Below, piece after piece: positions 17,274-26,509 of a stretch of 64,000 bases of DNA (positions are counted from its first letter, which is position 1; each line of letters begins with the position of its first letter). The notes under the pieces were generated by a model. It ran no database searches and had not been told where the DNA came from. It saw nothing but the letters and a program-made list of their open reading frames with translations. The stretch spans positions 62,001 to 126,000 of the forward strand of contig NZ_KB910928.1 of NCBI RefSeq assembly GCF_000383235.1, read 5' to 3'. Made by a program: the position numbers and the translations under genes. The stretch is from Bacillus sp. 123MFChir2. Lineage in GTDB: Bacteria > Bacillota > Bacilli > Bacillales > Bacillaceae_G.

Positions 17274-19059
17274 GTTGCTTATCCCCCTTTTCTTCTCCCT
17301 TAGCAGCTACTTCATGTTTTGAAGAATAATCGCGCTTACGTGGTTGGATTAACGAAATATCAACGTCTTCGTAATGGAATGCCGGGGCATTTCCTGCTCC
17401 CTCAAACTTCGCCATTGTTGTTTTTAAGAAGTTCTCATCATCACGATCTGGGAATTCTGGCTTATAATGTGCACCGCGACTTTCATTACGATTATATGCA
17501 CCAATTGTAATAACACGAGCTAATTCAAGCATGTTTGCTAGTTGACGTGTAAACGAAGCACCTTGGTTGCTCCATTTCGCTGTATCGTTAATGTTAATGC
17601 GTTTATAACGCTCCATTAACTCTACGATTTTCGCATCTGTTTCTAATAATTTTTTATTTTCACGAACTACTGTTACGTTATCTGTCATCCATTCTCCAAG
17701 CTCTTTATGAAGAACATATGCATTTTCATTACCATCTAACGTTAAAATGTTGTTGAATTTTTCTGTTTCGATTAATTCATTTTGCTCATATACAGAAGAT
17801 GAAACAGCATCTGATGATTTCGACAGACCCTTCATATATTCAATTGCATTCGGTCCTGCTACCATACCACCGTAAATCGCTGATAATAGTGAGTTAGCAC
17901 CTAGTCGGTTACCACCGTGCATAGAGTAGTCACACTCACCTGCTGCAAATAATCCTGGAATATTTGTCATTTGCTTATAGTCAACCCATAATCCACCCAT
18001 TGAATAGTGAACCGCTGGGAAGATTTTCATCGGTACTTTACGTGGATCATCACCCATGAATTTTTCATAGATTTCAATGATTCCACCAAGTTTAATATCA
18101 AGCTCTTTCGGATCTTTATGAGAAAGATCAAGATATACCATGTTTTCACCGTTAATACCAAGTTTTTGCTCAACGCACACATCGAAAATTTCACGCGTTG
18201 CAATATCACGAGGTACAAGGTTTCCGTATGCAGGATATTTCTCTTCAAGGAAATACCACGGTTTTCCGTCTTTATACGTCCAAACACGACCACCTTCACC
18301 ACGTGCCGATTCACTCATCAGGCGTAATTTATCATCGCCTGGAATTGCTGTTGGGTGGATTTGGATGAACTCACCGTTTGCATAATGTGCACCTTGCTGA
18401 TATACAGCAGATGCTGCTGTACCTGTATTAATAATAGAGTTAGTAGATTTTCCAAAAATGATACCAGGGCCCCCTGTTGCCATAATCACGGCATCAGCTG
18501 GAAAACTTTTAATCTCCATAGATTGTAAATCTTGTGCTACGATTCCGCGGCATACGCCTTCGTCATCTACAATAGCGCGTAAGAAATCCCAACCCTCATA
18601 TTTCGTAACAAGACCTGCTACTTCATGACGGCGTACTTGCTCATCTAACGCATATAATAATTGCTGTCCTGTTGTTGCACCAGCGAATGCTGTGCGGTGA
18701 TGCTGCGTTCCACCGAAGCGGCGGAAGTCTAGTAATCCTTCTTCCGTACGGTTAAACATAACACCCATGCGATCCATTAAATGAATAATGCCAGGTGCTG
18801 CATCGCACATCGCCTTTACAGGAGGTTGGTTCGCTAAGAAGTCCCCTCCATAAATTGTATCGTCAAAGTGAATCCACGGAGAATCCCCTTCACCTTTTGT
18901 ATTTACAGCACCGTTAATGCCGCCTTGTGCGCATACAGAGTGAGAACGTTTCACTGGTACTAAAGAAAATAGTTCTACATTCACGCCTGCTTCCGCTGCT
19001 TTAATCGTTGCCATTAAGCCGGCTAATCCACCGCCAACTACGATAAGTTTCCCTTTCAT
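17266..19059 (-). CDS. sdhA: succinate dehydrogenase flavoprotein subunit
   Basis: 597-residue FAD subunit that oxidises succinate to fumarate. The dinucleotide-binding motif GGGLAGLMATIKAAEAG is at the N-terminus, and the flavin and substrate region includes HSVCAQGGINGA, HPTAIPG, SMGGLWVDY and GANSLLSAIYGG. The length and layout fit the Bacillus type that works with a single SdhC cytochrome subunit (menaquinone-reactive). ATG start; 13 bp downstream of sdhC. Confidence 0.97.
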   Translation of the reverse strand: MKGKLIVVGGGLAGLMATIKAAEAGVNVELFSLVPVKRSHSVCAQGGINGAVNTKGEGDSPWIHFDDTIYGGDFLANQPPVKAMCDAAPGIIHLMDRMGVMFNRTEEGLLDFRRFGGTQHHRTAFAGATTGQQLLYALDEQVRRHEVAGLVTKYEGWDFLRAIVDDEGVCRGIVAQDLQSMEIKSFPADAVIMATGGPGIIFGKSTNSIINTGTAASAVYQQGAHYANGEFIQIHPTAIPGDDKLRLMSESARGEGGRVWTYKDGKPWYFLEEKYPAYGNLVPRDIATREIFDVCVEQKLGINGENMVYLDLSHKDPKELDIKLGGIIEIYEKFMGDDPRKVPMKIFPAVHYSMGGLWVDYKQMTNIPGLFAAGECDYSMHGGNRLGANSLLSAIYGGMVAGPNAIEYMKGLSKSSDAVSSSVYEQNELIETEKFNNILTLDGNENAYVLHKELGEWMTDNVTVVRENKKLLETDAKIVELMERYKRININDTAKWSNQGASFTRQLANMLELARVITIGAYNRNESRGAHYKPEFPDRDDENFLKTTMAKFEGAGNAPAFHYEDVDISLIQPRKRDYSSKHEVAAKGEEKGDKQHV

Positions 19060-19072
19060 GCTCTCCCACTCC

Positions 19073-19699
19073 TTACAAGTTTGCTAGATTTGGATTAATG
19101 AACGCAAATAACGCGCTCACTCCTACGTATGATAATGCTAAGAAAATTGCTAATGTTACATACGTAGAAATACGCTGTGAACGTGGTGACACTGTGATAC
19201 CCCAGCTAATAAAGAATGTCCATAATCCATTTGCAAAGTGGAAAATAGCTGATACAACCCCAACTAAATAGAAGCCAAACATAAATGGATTGCTTAAAAT
19301 AGCTGCCATCATATCATAGTTTACCGTTTGTCCGAGCGCAGCTTGAATGCGAGTTTCCCAAATATGCCAAGATAGGAATATAAGTGTAATTACTCCGGTA
19401 AATCGTTGCAAAACGAACATCCAGTTGCGGAAATAGCTATACGATGTTGCATTGTTCTTTGCTGTAAATGCGATATATAAACCATATACAGCATGGTACA
19501 AAATCGGTAAGAAAATCACAAAGATTTCTAATGCGTACCGAAACGGAAGCATTTCCATGAAATGAGCAGCACTATTAAACGCCTCTGCTCCTCTTGTTGC
19601 AAAATTGTTAATTACTAAATGTTGCGTCATAAAGACGCCAATTGGAATGACACCCAGTAACGAGTGCCACTTGCGAAATGTATACTCGCGGCCTTTCAT
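19073..19699 (-). CDS. sdhC: succinate dehydrogenase cytochrome b558 subunit
   Basis: 208-residue membrane anchor with five spans and histidines for two b hemes (for example in WHSLLGVIP, TQHLVI, ILYHAVYGLY and LSWHIWE). It docks SdhAB and passes electrons to menaquinone. A good AGGGGG site precedes the ATG. The 5' region holds a perfect 12-bp inverted repeat (19747-19780), a candidate control site for the operon. Confidence 0.95.
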   Translation of the reverse strand: MKGREYTFRKWHSLLGVIPIGVFMTQHLVINNFATRGAEAFNSAAHFMEMLPFRYALEIFVIFLPILYHAVYGLYIAFTAKNNATSYSYFRNWMFVLQRFTGVITLIFLSWHIWETRIQAALGQTVNYDMMAAILSNPFMFGFYLVGVVSAIFHFANGLWTFFISWGITVSPRSQRISTYVTLAIFLALSYVGVSALFAFINPNLANL

Positions 19700-19746
19700 G
19701 TCCCCATTACCCCCTTGAATGTTTGACTAGTGTTTGTCGCATTACT

Positions 19747-19780
19747 TTATAACAATAGCATTTTACCACTATTGTTATAA
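19747..19780. promoter_or_regulatory. perfect inverted repeat in the sdhC upstream region
   Basis: TTATAACAATAG (19747-19758) and CTATTGTTATAA (19769-19780) are perfect 12-bp arms around 10 nt. No T-run follows on either strand, so it is not a usual terminator. It is centred about 64 bp before the sdhC start and could be an operator or a leader RNA hairpin. The protein that might bind is not recognisable. Confidence 0.6.
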
Positions 19781-20001
19781 GAAAAACTGAAAAAATTATT
19801 CGCAATATTTCAGCATAATTTGATAACATGTTCATTTTACTCCTATTTTTGTCGAAGCGTCAAGAAAACGTATACATAATCAGTATATAATTTTTATATT
19901 CTGTTTTTCATTCTCTACATCAGATTTTCCCCAAAGAAATAGCTGTGTTTATATATATAAAATGGTATATAATATTGACAGTATAGAAAGTGGGGAATAT
20001 T

Positions 20002-20451
20002 GTGAGTACAAAAAAAATCGAGAGCGAATCTTTACAAAATATTTCAATCAATGCCTTTGCCTATGAATTGCTTCGTGAAGAATTACTCCCTGATTTAATA
20101 GGGAAAGAACTAGATGCCATTTTATATTGGGCCGGCAGAAATTTAGCACGAAAATACCCGTTAGAAACAATTGATGAGGTCATCCAATTTTTCACAACAG
20201 CTGGTTGGGGCGACTTAACAATCATTGAACATAAACGTCGTGAAATGCAATTTAAACTAACAGGTGCTCTTATTGAAGAACGTGAGCAACAAAAAAGACA
20301 TTCTTCTTACCAATTAGAAGCTGGTTTTATCGCTGAACAAATTCAAAAGCAACGCAGTGTGATTGCGGAATCTTACGAAAAACAGAAAAAGCGCTCTAGC
20401 TCTGTTACATTTCTTGTACAGTGGGATGTAAAAGATTCTGTCGAAGTATAA
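20002..20451 (+). CDS. yslB: YslB family protein (DUF2507)
   Basis: 149-residue protein related to B. subtilis YslB, which sits in the same place between the sdh genes and uvrC. It has the DUF2507/TRAPP-like fold signature: ISINAFAYELLREELLPDL near the N-terminus and IDEVIQFFTTAGWGDL near residue 60, with a charged helical tail (EEREQQKR...EKQKKRSS). Function unknown. GTG 20002 is preferred because AAGTGGGG stands 7 nt upstream; the GTG at 19990 overlaps that site. Divergent from sdhC. Confidence 0.88.
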   Translation: MSTKKIESESLQNISINAFAYELLREELLPDLIGKELDAILYWAGRNLARKYPLETIDEVIQFFTTAGWGDLTIIEHKRREMQFKLTGALIEEREQQKRHSSYQLEAGFIAEQIQKQRSVIAESYEKQKKRSSSVTFLVQWDVKDSVEV

Positions 20452-20463
20452 TGCTCATTCATT

Positions 20464-20498
20464 AGTCAACTAGACATGACGTCCAGTTGACTTTTTTT
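20464..20498 (+). terminator. terminator after yslB
   Basis: AGTCAACT (20464-20471) pairs with AGTTGACT (20485-20492), with inner GAC/GTC pairing, followed by TTTTTT. Confidence 0.85.
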
Positions 20499-20547
20499 AT
20501 TCCTTTATTTGTGGGCGATGGAAGTTTCACTTTCTCTATAATATATA

Positions 20548-20737
20548 AATACAAGTTGACTTTTTAACATCTAAGTCGCTGCTACTTGCTGTCTATCTTT
20601 GTTTTAAACTTTTCACGTGGAAGGAAAAGGAACTGACCACCTCTATGCATGGCCAGTTCCTCTCGTCTTCTCCCCTAAAAAATTGGTTTTTATGTCATTT
20701 TTTCAATTTGTATTTATATATAAACAGTGACATTCTT
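20548..20737 (-). repeat. dispersed intergenic repeat, copy E
   Basis: Full-length copy. Its hairpin is the best of the family: on the minus strand GGAACTGGCC pairs over all 10 positions with GGTCAGTTCC, with one G-T pair, whereas most copies pair over only 6-8 positions. The change GGCCC to GGAAC on one arm is matched by GTTCC on the other. Confidence 0.82.
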
Positions 20738-20765
20738 GGATTACAAAAAAAGAAGACATTTCCAA

Positions 20766-22547
20766 TTACAATGTCTTCCCTGTTAAATACGTATGAATGG
20801 TTTCAGCTATTTTTTGCGGCATTCCAGCTTCTATAATATCTGCAACAGACGCTTCTTTCATTTTCTTAAGAGAGCCAAAATGTTTTAAAAGTGTTTTCTT
20901 CCGTTTTTCTCCAACACCTGGTATATCATCCAATGCCGATTGAATGACAGATTTCCCGTGAATTTGACGATGAAATGTAATCGCAAAGCGGTGTACTTCG
21001 TCTTGAATACGTTGTAATAAGTAAAACTCCTGGCTGTTACGCTCTAATAAAACTGGTTCCGGCGGTTCACCAATTATTAAATGTGACGTGCGATGTTTAT
21101 CATCTTTCACAAGCCCTGCTGTTGGAATAGAAAGACCGAGTTCATTTTCTAACACATCACATACTGCAGCGAGATGACCTTTCCCGCCATCAATTACAAT
21201 TAAATCTGGAAGTGGTAAGCTTTCTTTTAAAACACGTGTATAACGACGGCGCACAACTTCACGCATCGATTCATAATCATCAGGTCCTTGCACCGTTTTA
21301 ATTTTATATTTACGGTACTCTTTTTTGGCAGGTTTTCCATCGTTAAAGACAATCATCGCGGAAACCGGATTTGTTCCTTGAATGTTAGAATTATCAAATG
21401 CTTCAATTCTATGCGGCGTTTCTATCCCTAGCTGTTCTCCTAATTTTTCGACCGCCTTAATGGAGCGTTCTTCATCGCGTTCAATTAAATAAAATTTTTC
21501 ATGCAGTGCAATTGTAGCATTCTTACTCGCTAAGTCGACAAGTTCCTTTTTCTGGCCCCGTTTTGGCTGCGTTGCTTCTACGTCTAAAAACTTTCCAATC
21601 AATTCATGATCAATGCTGCTTGGTACAACAACTTCTTTCGGTTTAAAGTGATTATTTTGTTCATAAAATTGTCCGATAAACGTTAGGAATCCTTCTTCCG
21701 TATCATCATAAATCGGAAACATCGAAACATCCCGTTCAATCAACTTTCCTTTTCGAACGAAAAATACTTGCACGCACATCCAACCTTTATCAACCGCATA
21801 ACCAAACACATCGCGGTCGACTAAGTCACTCATAATCATCTTCTGCTTTTCCATTATTGCATCCATATGAGCAATTTGATCTCGCAATTCTTTCGCTCGT
21901 TCAAACTCTAATTTTTCTGATGCTTCATACATTTTCGCTTCCAATTCCGAACGAATTTCTTTATGTCCACCATTTAAAAACTTTATAATTCCATCGACAA
22001 TTTCTTTATTTTGTTTATCGGTTACCTCTTGTACACAAGGCGCTAAGCATTGTCCCATATGATAATACAAGCAAACTTTATCTGGTATATTTGTACATTT
22101 CCGAAGCGGATACATACGATCTAACAACTTTTTCGTTTCATGAGCTGACTGTGAATTTGGATATGGACCAAAATATTTCCCTTTATCCTTTTTTACATTT
22201 CTCGTAATAAGCAAACGCGGCTCTTTTTCAGCTGTAATTTTAATAAATGGGTATGTTTTATCATCTTTTAATTGGATATTATACTTTGGGTCATATTTTT
22301 TAATTAAATTTAGCTCTAAAATGAGAGCCTCCAAGTTCGAGGAGGTGACAATATATTCAAAATCAACAATTTCCCCAACAAGACGGAGTGTCTTTCCATC
22401 GTGTGAACCAGTAAAATATGAGCGCACACGATTTTTTAACACTTTCGCTTTTCCAACGTAAATAACTATCCCTTGTTTGTCTTTCATTAAATAACAACCA
22501 GGCTGATCTGGTAAAATTGCTAATTTTTCTTTTAAATGATCGTGCAC
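20766..22547 (-). CDS. uvrC: excinuclease ABC subunit C
   Basis: 593-residue nuclease of nucleotide excision repair that makes the two cuts around a UvrAB-marked lesion. N-terminal GIY-YIG domain ([20 protein letters not shown], residues 15-34), a cysteine-rich middle ([17 protein letters not shown]), a UvrB-binding UVR motif ([15 protein letters not shown] near 215), the RNase H-like endonuclease half ([19 protein letters not shown]) and a terminal helix-hairpin-helix ([18 protein letters not shown]). ATG start. Follows trxA in the ancestral order, here separated from it by the 22.5-31 kb island. Confidence 0.97.
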   Translation of the reverse strand: MHDHLKEKLAILPDQPGCYLMKDKQGIVIYVGKAKVLKNRVRSYFTGSHDGKTLRLVGEIVDFEYIVTSSNLEALILELNLIKKYDPKYNIQLKDDKTYPFIKITAEKEPRLLITRNVKKDKGKYFGPYPNSQSAHETKKLLDRMYPLRKCTNIPDKVCLYYHMGQCLAPCVQEVTDKQNKEIVDGIIKFLNGGHKEIRSELEAKMYEASEKLEFERAKELRDQIAHMDAIMEKQKMIMSDLVDRDVFGYAVDKGWMCVQVFFVRKGKLIERDVSMFPIYDDTEEGFLTFIGQFYEQNNHFKPKEVVVPSSIDHELIGKFLDVEATQPKRGQKKELVDLASKNATIALHEKFYLIERDEERSIKAVEKLGEQLGIETPHRIEAFDNSNIQGTNPVSAMIVFNDGKPAKKEYRKYKIKTVQGPDDYESMREVVRRRYTRVLKESLPLPDLIVIDGGKGHLAAVCDVLENELGLSIPTAGLVKDDKHRTSHLIIGEPPEPVLLERNSQEFYLLQRIQDEVHRFAITFHRQIHGKSVIQSALDDIPGVGEKRKKTLLKHFGSLKKMKEASVADIIEAGMPQKIAETIHTYLTGKTL

Positions 22548-22562
22548 GCGACTTCCCCTTTC

Positions 22563-23972
22563 TTACTTCTTCCACTCGTATAAAATTATTTTATTATAAA
22601 CAGGATCAAATAACGGGTTAGAGCGAAAGACGGCAACTTCTTCTACCTGTCCTTTTATATCGATCCCTTGTTTTTGAAACCCTTCAATTAAATGATTCGT
22701 AACGTATATTGTAGCATCTTTATAATATTTTTTATCTTGTAAAAAATAGTCATATGTGTAAAACCGTTTATGTTCATATGGCACATGTAAATATTCCATA
22801 ACCCGTGTCTCTTCCCATGTGTATATAATGAACGGCTGCTGTTTTTCTTGTAAATACGATGCCAACTGATACGTTGCAGGTACAGCTTCTTTTTGTTCTT
22901 GCATAAGAGGTATACTAACAACAAGTTGAAACGTTGCAAATAACAAAAGTAAAATTCCGCTATGTCTTTTTAACCATGAAATAGCAAGTACGAAAAGTAC
23001 TATCGCTACAATTGGATAAGAATGACGCGGCTTATCAATATTTTGTCCAAGTAAATTCCAAAGAAAATATACACTACCAAGCGCTATAAATAATTTCGGA
23101 TAGCAACGTATGTTCTTCCATTGTAAAACAAAAAGAAGTAAAAAGAAAAGAAAGAAACCTGCAAGAACGTACGAATGAACACCGATTCCTGCAAATACAA
23201 TATTCTCCAAAAGCAAACGAAATAGACGTGATATAAGCGGTTCACTCGTTTCTGTAACCGCACCGCCCCATTCCGTAAAATGCCCCTCTACAAATCCGAA
23301 CGAAATTTCCCATAATCCCGCCAGGCCGCCGATATTCCAAATAAGTGCTCCAATCCACACAATTTGCGAAAGAACAGCTGTGCAGCATATGATGATAAAT
23401 CGCCATTTTTCTTCATGCCATTGCTGCCATACTAATACAATAAGCGCTATTCCAAACGGCGCATAGGATACACGTATCCCCATCAATACGGCGAAGAAAA
23501 TGACTGGCCAAAATTGAGCTCGAAATTCATTCGTCCGAAATGCTCGATCTACACTCCACATATACCACCATAACACTGCTAATGCTGCTCCTTCTGACAT
23601 TGGCTGCGTTACTAAAATGGAGAAATAACCGCTCGTTTGCAGTGTAGCTACAACAATAAGGGCACTCGTTTTACTTACATAACGACGTGCAATCCAATAC
23701 ATTGGAAAAGCCGCAGTAAGTGCCATAACTGCATTGAAAATCCCTAACGATTGCACAGGGTTTTCTATAAAAAGATGCGTCATCATTCCTCCTAAAATAA
23801 AAAACGGATAACCCGGGAAATGAGGTTGCATCGCTAATATGTCATATTGCTTTAGCGCAAGCGAAAAGTCTACTTCATCCCACGTTGCAGCAAATGGACT
23901 TGCATAAAAAAATCGGATAACAATCGTACTCGAAAACAGAAGAATTGCCCATATACATAATACTCGTTTCAT
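22563..23972 (-). CDS. multi-spanning GT-C type glycosyltransferase-like membrane protein
   Basis: 469 residues with about ten membrane spans and a soluble C-terminal part of about 120 residues. The acidic motif ATWDEVDF in the first outside loop (about 25-32), and PHFPGYPFFILGG after it, match the pattern of GT-C enzymes that move sugars from a polyprenyl-phosphate carrier outside the membrane. Start ATG 23972 is chosen for its AAAGGA site; an in-frame TTG at 23990 has none. It lies between uvrC and the iron permease operon, 20 bp after that operon's terminator. The acceptor is unknown; a link with the 25.7-29.8 kb sugar genes is inference. Confidence 0.7.
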   Translation of the reverse strand: MKRVLCIWAILLFSSTIVIRFFYASPFAATWDEVDFSLALKQYDILAMQPHFPGYPFFILGGMMTHLFIENPVQSLGIFNAVMALTAAFPMYWIARRYVSKTSALIVVATLQTSGYFSILVTQPMSEGAALAVLWWYMWSVDRAFRTNEFRAQFWPVIFFAVLMGIRVSYAPFGIALIVLVWQQWHEEKWRFIIICCTAVLSQIVWIGALIWNIGGLAGLWEISFGFVEGHFTEWGGAVTETSEPLISRLFRLLLENIVFAGIGVHSYVLAGFFLFFLLLFVLQWKNIRCYPKLFIALGSVYFLWNLLGQNIDKPRHSYPIVAIVLFVLAISWLKRHSGILLLLFATFQLVVSIPLMQEQKEAVPATYQLASYLQEKQQPFIIYTWEETRVMEYLHVPYEHKRFYTYDYFLQDKKYYKDATIYVTNHLIEGFQKQGIDIKGQVEEVAVFRSNPLFDPVYNKIILYEWKK

Positions 23973-23991
23973 CTCATTTCCTTTCTGCAAA

Positions 23992-24021
23992 AAAAGTACA
24001 AGGAATATTCCTTGTACTTTT
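23992..24021 (-). terminator. terminator of the efeU operon, perfect 30-nt palindrome
   Basis: AAAAGTACAAGGAAT (23992-24006) and ATTCCTTGTACTTTT (24007-24021) form a perfect 15-bp inverted repeat with no spacer, followed by TTTT on the minus strand. It overlaps the efeU stop codon. Confidence 0.9.
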
Positions 24022-24925
24022 AGCTTACTGATTTATTTGCTTCGACTACTGTTCCCTTTTTTTTAACAGGCTTTTTAAAGACAATTAACATATACAGGAC
24101 AACAAAATAACCGATATATGCAAGGATTTCTTCAAGCGATGGCATCGAGGAATATCCTAAAAATGCTTTTAAGAAAATACCGATATCACCGGAAAGAAGC
24201 GGTGCAGTACCGTGATCACGCAAGTAATGAGCATAATCAATCGGATGCTCTGGAAGTAGCCACGTAATATCGTATACGTGCGGCATCACACTTCCAAGTA
24301 TTTTTAAATCTTGCATCATAGAAATACCTTGCACAAGAAGTCCCGCTGCAATAAAGACAATAAATACTCCCGTTACTTTAAAGAATACTTTTAGTGAAAT
24401 ACGCATCGTTCTCTTAAAGAATAAGTAGCTGACAAGAGCTGCAACAAGCACTCCTGAAATTGCTCCCCAACCTTGCAGTGCCGCTTCAATATTTCCACCT
24501 GTAATCGCAGCAAAGAAGAACACCGTTTCAACGCCTTCCCGCAGCACAACAAGGAAGGAGTGTACGACCATTCCAATTATGTTTCCAGCCGTAATATATT
24601 TGCTCATTTTATTTTCCATGTTGGCTTTCATATTCTTACTATGTTCAGCCATCCAAAATACCATTTGCGTAAGCAAAATAGCGGAAATAAACATAATTGA
24701 TATTTTTAAATACATCTCACTTCCCATTGCAGCAAAGCCAGTAAACACAACTTGGAAGACAAGAGCAACAATATAACTTGCTACAACCGCAAGGCCTGCT
24801 CCTACCCAAACATATTTCACATACTGTTTATTATCCGTACGTTTTAAATATGTAGTAATAATTCCAACAATGAGCAATGCTTCTAATACTTCACGAAATG
24901 TAATGAGAAATGCCTGTAACTGCAT
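24020..24925 (-). CDS. efeU: FTR1 family high-affinity iron permease
   Basis: 301-residue membrane protein with seven spans. Two REXXE iron-passage motifs are present, REVLEALLIVG near residue 11 and REGVETVFFF near residue 128, as in EfeU/Ftr1. In B. subtilis the equivalent protein carries its extracytoplasmic domain on the same chain; here that domain is the separate upstream gene, which ends 18 bp before. No EfeB-type peroxidase or imelysin-type EfeO/EfeM lies in the cluster. Expected to be repressed by Fur through the perfect box at 25720-25734. Confidence 0.92.
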   Translation of the reverse strand: MQLQAFLITFREVLEALLIVGIITTYLKRTDNKQYVKYVWVGAGLAVVASYIVALVFQVVFTGFAAMGSEMYLKISIMFISAILLTQMVFWMAEHSKNMKANMENKMSKYITAGNIIGMVVHSFLVVLREGVETVFFFAAITGGNIEAALQGWGAISGVLVAALVSYLFFKRTMRISLKVFFKVTGVFIVFIAAGLLVQGISMMQDLKILGSVMPHVYDITWLLPEHPIDYAHYLRDHGTAPLLSGDIGIFLKAFLGYSSMPSLEEILAYIGYFVVLYMLIVFKKPVKKKGTVVEANKSVS

Positions 24926-24943
24926 CGCTCTTCCTCCTCATTC

Positions 24944-25699
24944 TTACTTACGTTTTCGTACTGCGTATATAATAACCCCAACAAGTATGAGTACAATCAC
25001 CACAATTGGAGCCCAGTTTTTCCATTTACTTAAATCTGTCCATTCTGTTTTGCCTGTGCTTTTTGAAGCTTCTTCTTTTCCGCTCGCATCAAAATGGCCA
25101 ACTTTGAAATCTTTAATTTTAAATTCTTTTTGTAAACTTGTTAAAATAACATCTTTACTTTTCTTGAAAGCATCTTGATTTGCTTCCTTTTGTCCTACTC
25201 CAAATAATCCTGGATTCCCAAGAGACTCTAGCGCTTTATTAAACTCATCTTTTAATTTTGTATCTAACTCTTTATTATGCTGTGCAACAACTGGTGATAA
25301 CGCTTCATATGTTGCAAATGCTTTTGCTAATAAACGTTTACTTGTATCATAATCTTTAAATTGTTCATCAACATTTGTTAAACGACGATTAATATTAAGA
25401 GCAAGAATTTTTTGCATATCAGCAATAAGATCTTCTTTATTTTTCTTATCAAAATCGTTCATGATTGCTTTCGTTGGTTCTTTACCCATGTGCTGATCAA
25501 TTTCTTCTCGCACATTTTCATATGATTTCTTAGCTTCTGTAAAGTTTGGCGGATTTTCATCTAATTTCGTGACCATTTGCTTATATGTCTCTGCAACCTT
25601 TTCTTCGTTCGGATTTCCGTACGAATAAGCAAATGCACTTGTATGTACCGAAAATAGCAAGAAAATACCGACAAATAATGAAGTAATTATTTTTTTCAT
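24944..25699 (-). CDS. extracytoplasmic membrane-anchored partner of the FTR1 permease
   Basis: 251 residues: signal peptide (LFVGIFLLFSVHTSAFA), a long helical extracytoplasmic domain rich in Lys, Glu and Asp, and a C-terminal span (about 228-246) with a KRK tail, so it is anchored with the bulk outside. Position and composition match the N-terminal soluble domain of fused FTR1 proteins, suggesting it supplies iron to EfeU. ATG 25699 is chosen for AGGAGG 7 nt upstream; an in-frame ATG at 25747 lies in the -35 region. Promoter TTGACA-17-TATCAT overlaps a perfect Fur box. Exact biochemical role is not known. Confidence 0.8.
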   Translation of the reverse strand: MKKIITSLFVGIFLLFSVHTSAFAYSYGNPNEEKVAETYKQMVTKLDENPPNFTEAKKSYENVREEIDQHMGKEPTKAIMNDFDKKNKEDLIADMQKILALNINRRLTNVDEQFKDYDTSKRLLAKAFATYEALSPVVAQHNKELDTKLKDEFNKALESLGNPGLFGVGQKEANQDAFKKSKDVILTSLQKEFKIKDFKVGHFDASGKEEASKSTGKTEWTDLSKWKNWAPIVVIVLILVGVIIYAVRKRK

Positions 25700-25718
25700 A
25701 AATGCTCCTCCTAAAGAG

Positions 25719-25747
25719 ATGATAATAATTATCACTTTCAATGTCAA
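25719..25747 (-). promoter_or_regulatory. promoter of the iron permease operon
   Basis: On the minus strand TTGACA (25747-25742) and TATCAT (25724-25719) are 17 bp apart, a near-consensus sigma-A promoter. The Fur palindrome fills the spacer and part of the -10 box. Confidence 0.85.
25720..25734. promoter_or_regulatory. Fur box (perfect 7-1-7)
   Basis: TGATAATAATTATCA matches the Bacillus Fur 7-1-7 consensus TGATAATNATTATCA at every position. Its location inside the promoter implies strong repression when iron is replete. Confidence 0.94.
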
Positions 25748-25762
25748 GAAAAGAAATACTCA

Positions 25763-26509
25763 CTATGAGCATTTCTTTTCTCCTACTAACACATGCGCGT
25801 CATAATCAATCCTAACTTTCTCTACGGGACGTCCCATCTCTTTCCAAATCGCAGGCAAAACGCGCGTCATATACTTACGAAACGAAATAAACGACTCCCC
25901 TGTTTCACGTACTTTATACGTAATTGGTACTTCTTGAACGCGAAATCCCTTTCGCACTAAGTTTAGTGTAATCACTTGTGCATAATTGTAATCGTGCACA
26001 ATTTCTCCGTGTTCCATCGCTTGCCTTGAAAAAGCACGCATTCCTGATTGACCATCACGAATCCATTTACGCAGCAAGATACATTGCAGCACCGTAAAAC
26101 AATAGTTTCCAAGCCGCCTATGTAGTCTCATACCGCTAATGGTGCCGCGAAAACGCGACCCCATTGTATAATCTGCTTTTCCTTCCAATATGGGCTGCAA
26201 TACATTTGGAATTTCATCTGCTGGATATTCATCATCCGCATCAATCATCACACTAATATCAGCTCCCAATCGATAGCTCTCCTTGAGGCCTGCTCGAACA
26301 GCTGCACCTAAACCGCTATTTTTTGCAAACGAAACGATATGATCCGCTCCTGCTTCTTTCGCAACTTCTACCGTTCTGTCTGTTGAACCGTCATCAATGA
26401 CAAGAACTTCTACTTTTATACTCGGATGAAAATGACGCGGTACTTTTCGAATAACATGCGCAATGGAGTCTTCTTCATTTAGAGCTGGTATAAACACAAT
26501 TACTTTCAT
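25763..26509 (-). CDS. polyprenol-phosphate glycosyltransferase, GT2 family (DPM1-like)
   Basis: 248-residue GT-A fold enzyme. VIVFIPALNEEDSIAHVI at the N-terminus, the metal-binding DADDEYPADE near residue 90 and SGMRAFSR near 155 are typical of DPM1-type enzymes that put one sugar on a polyprenyl phosphate. It has no membrane span of its own, unlike GtrB/YkcC relatives. It overlaps the upstream phosphodiesterase gene by 4 nt, making it the last gene of a coupled four-gene operon. The sugar is unknown. Confidence 0.82.
   Translation of the reverse strand: MKVIVFIPALNEEDSIAHVIRKVPRHFHPSIKVEVLVIDDGSTDRTVEVAKEAGADHIVSFAKNSGLGAAVRAGLKESYRLGADISVMIDADDEYPADEIPNVLQPILEGKADYTMGSRFRGTISGMRLHRRLGNYCFTVLQCILLRKWIRDGQSGMRAFSRQAMEHGEIVHDYNYAQVITLNLVRKGFRVQEVPITYKVRETGESFISFRKYMTRVLPAIWKEMGRPVEKVRIDYDAHVLVGEKKCS

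Noticed and set aside
17319-18327. Several frames antisense to sdhA
   Set aside because: They are shadows of sdhA, a certain gene, with no ribosome binding sites.
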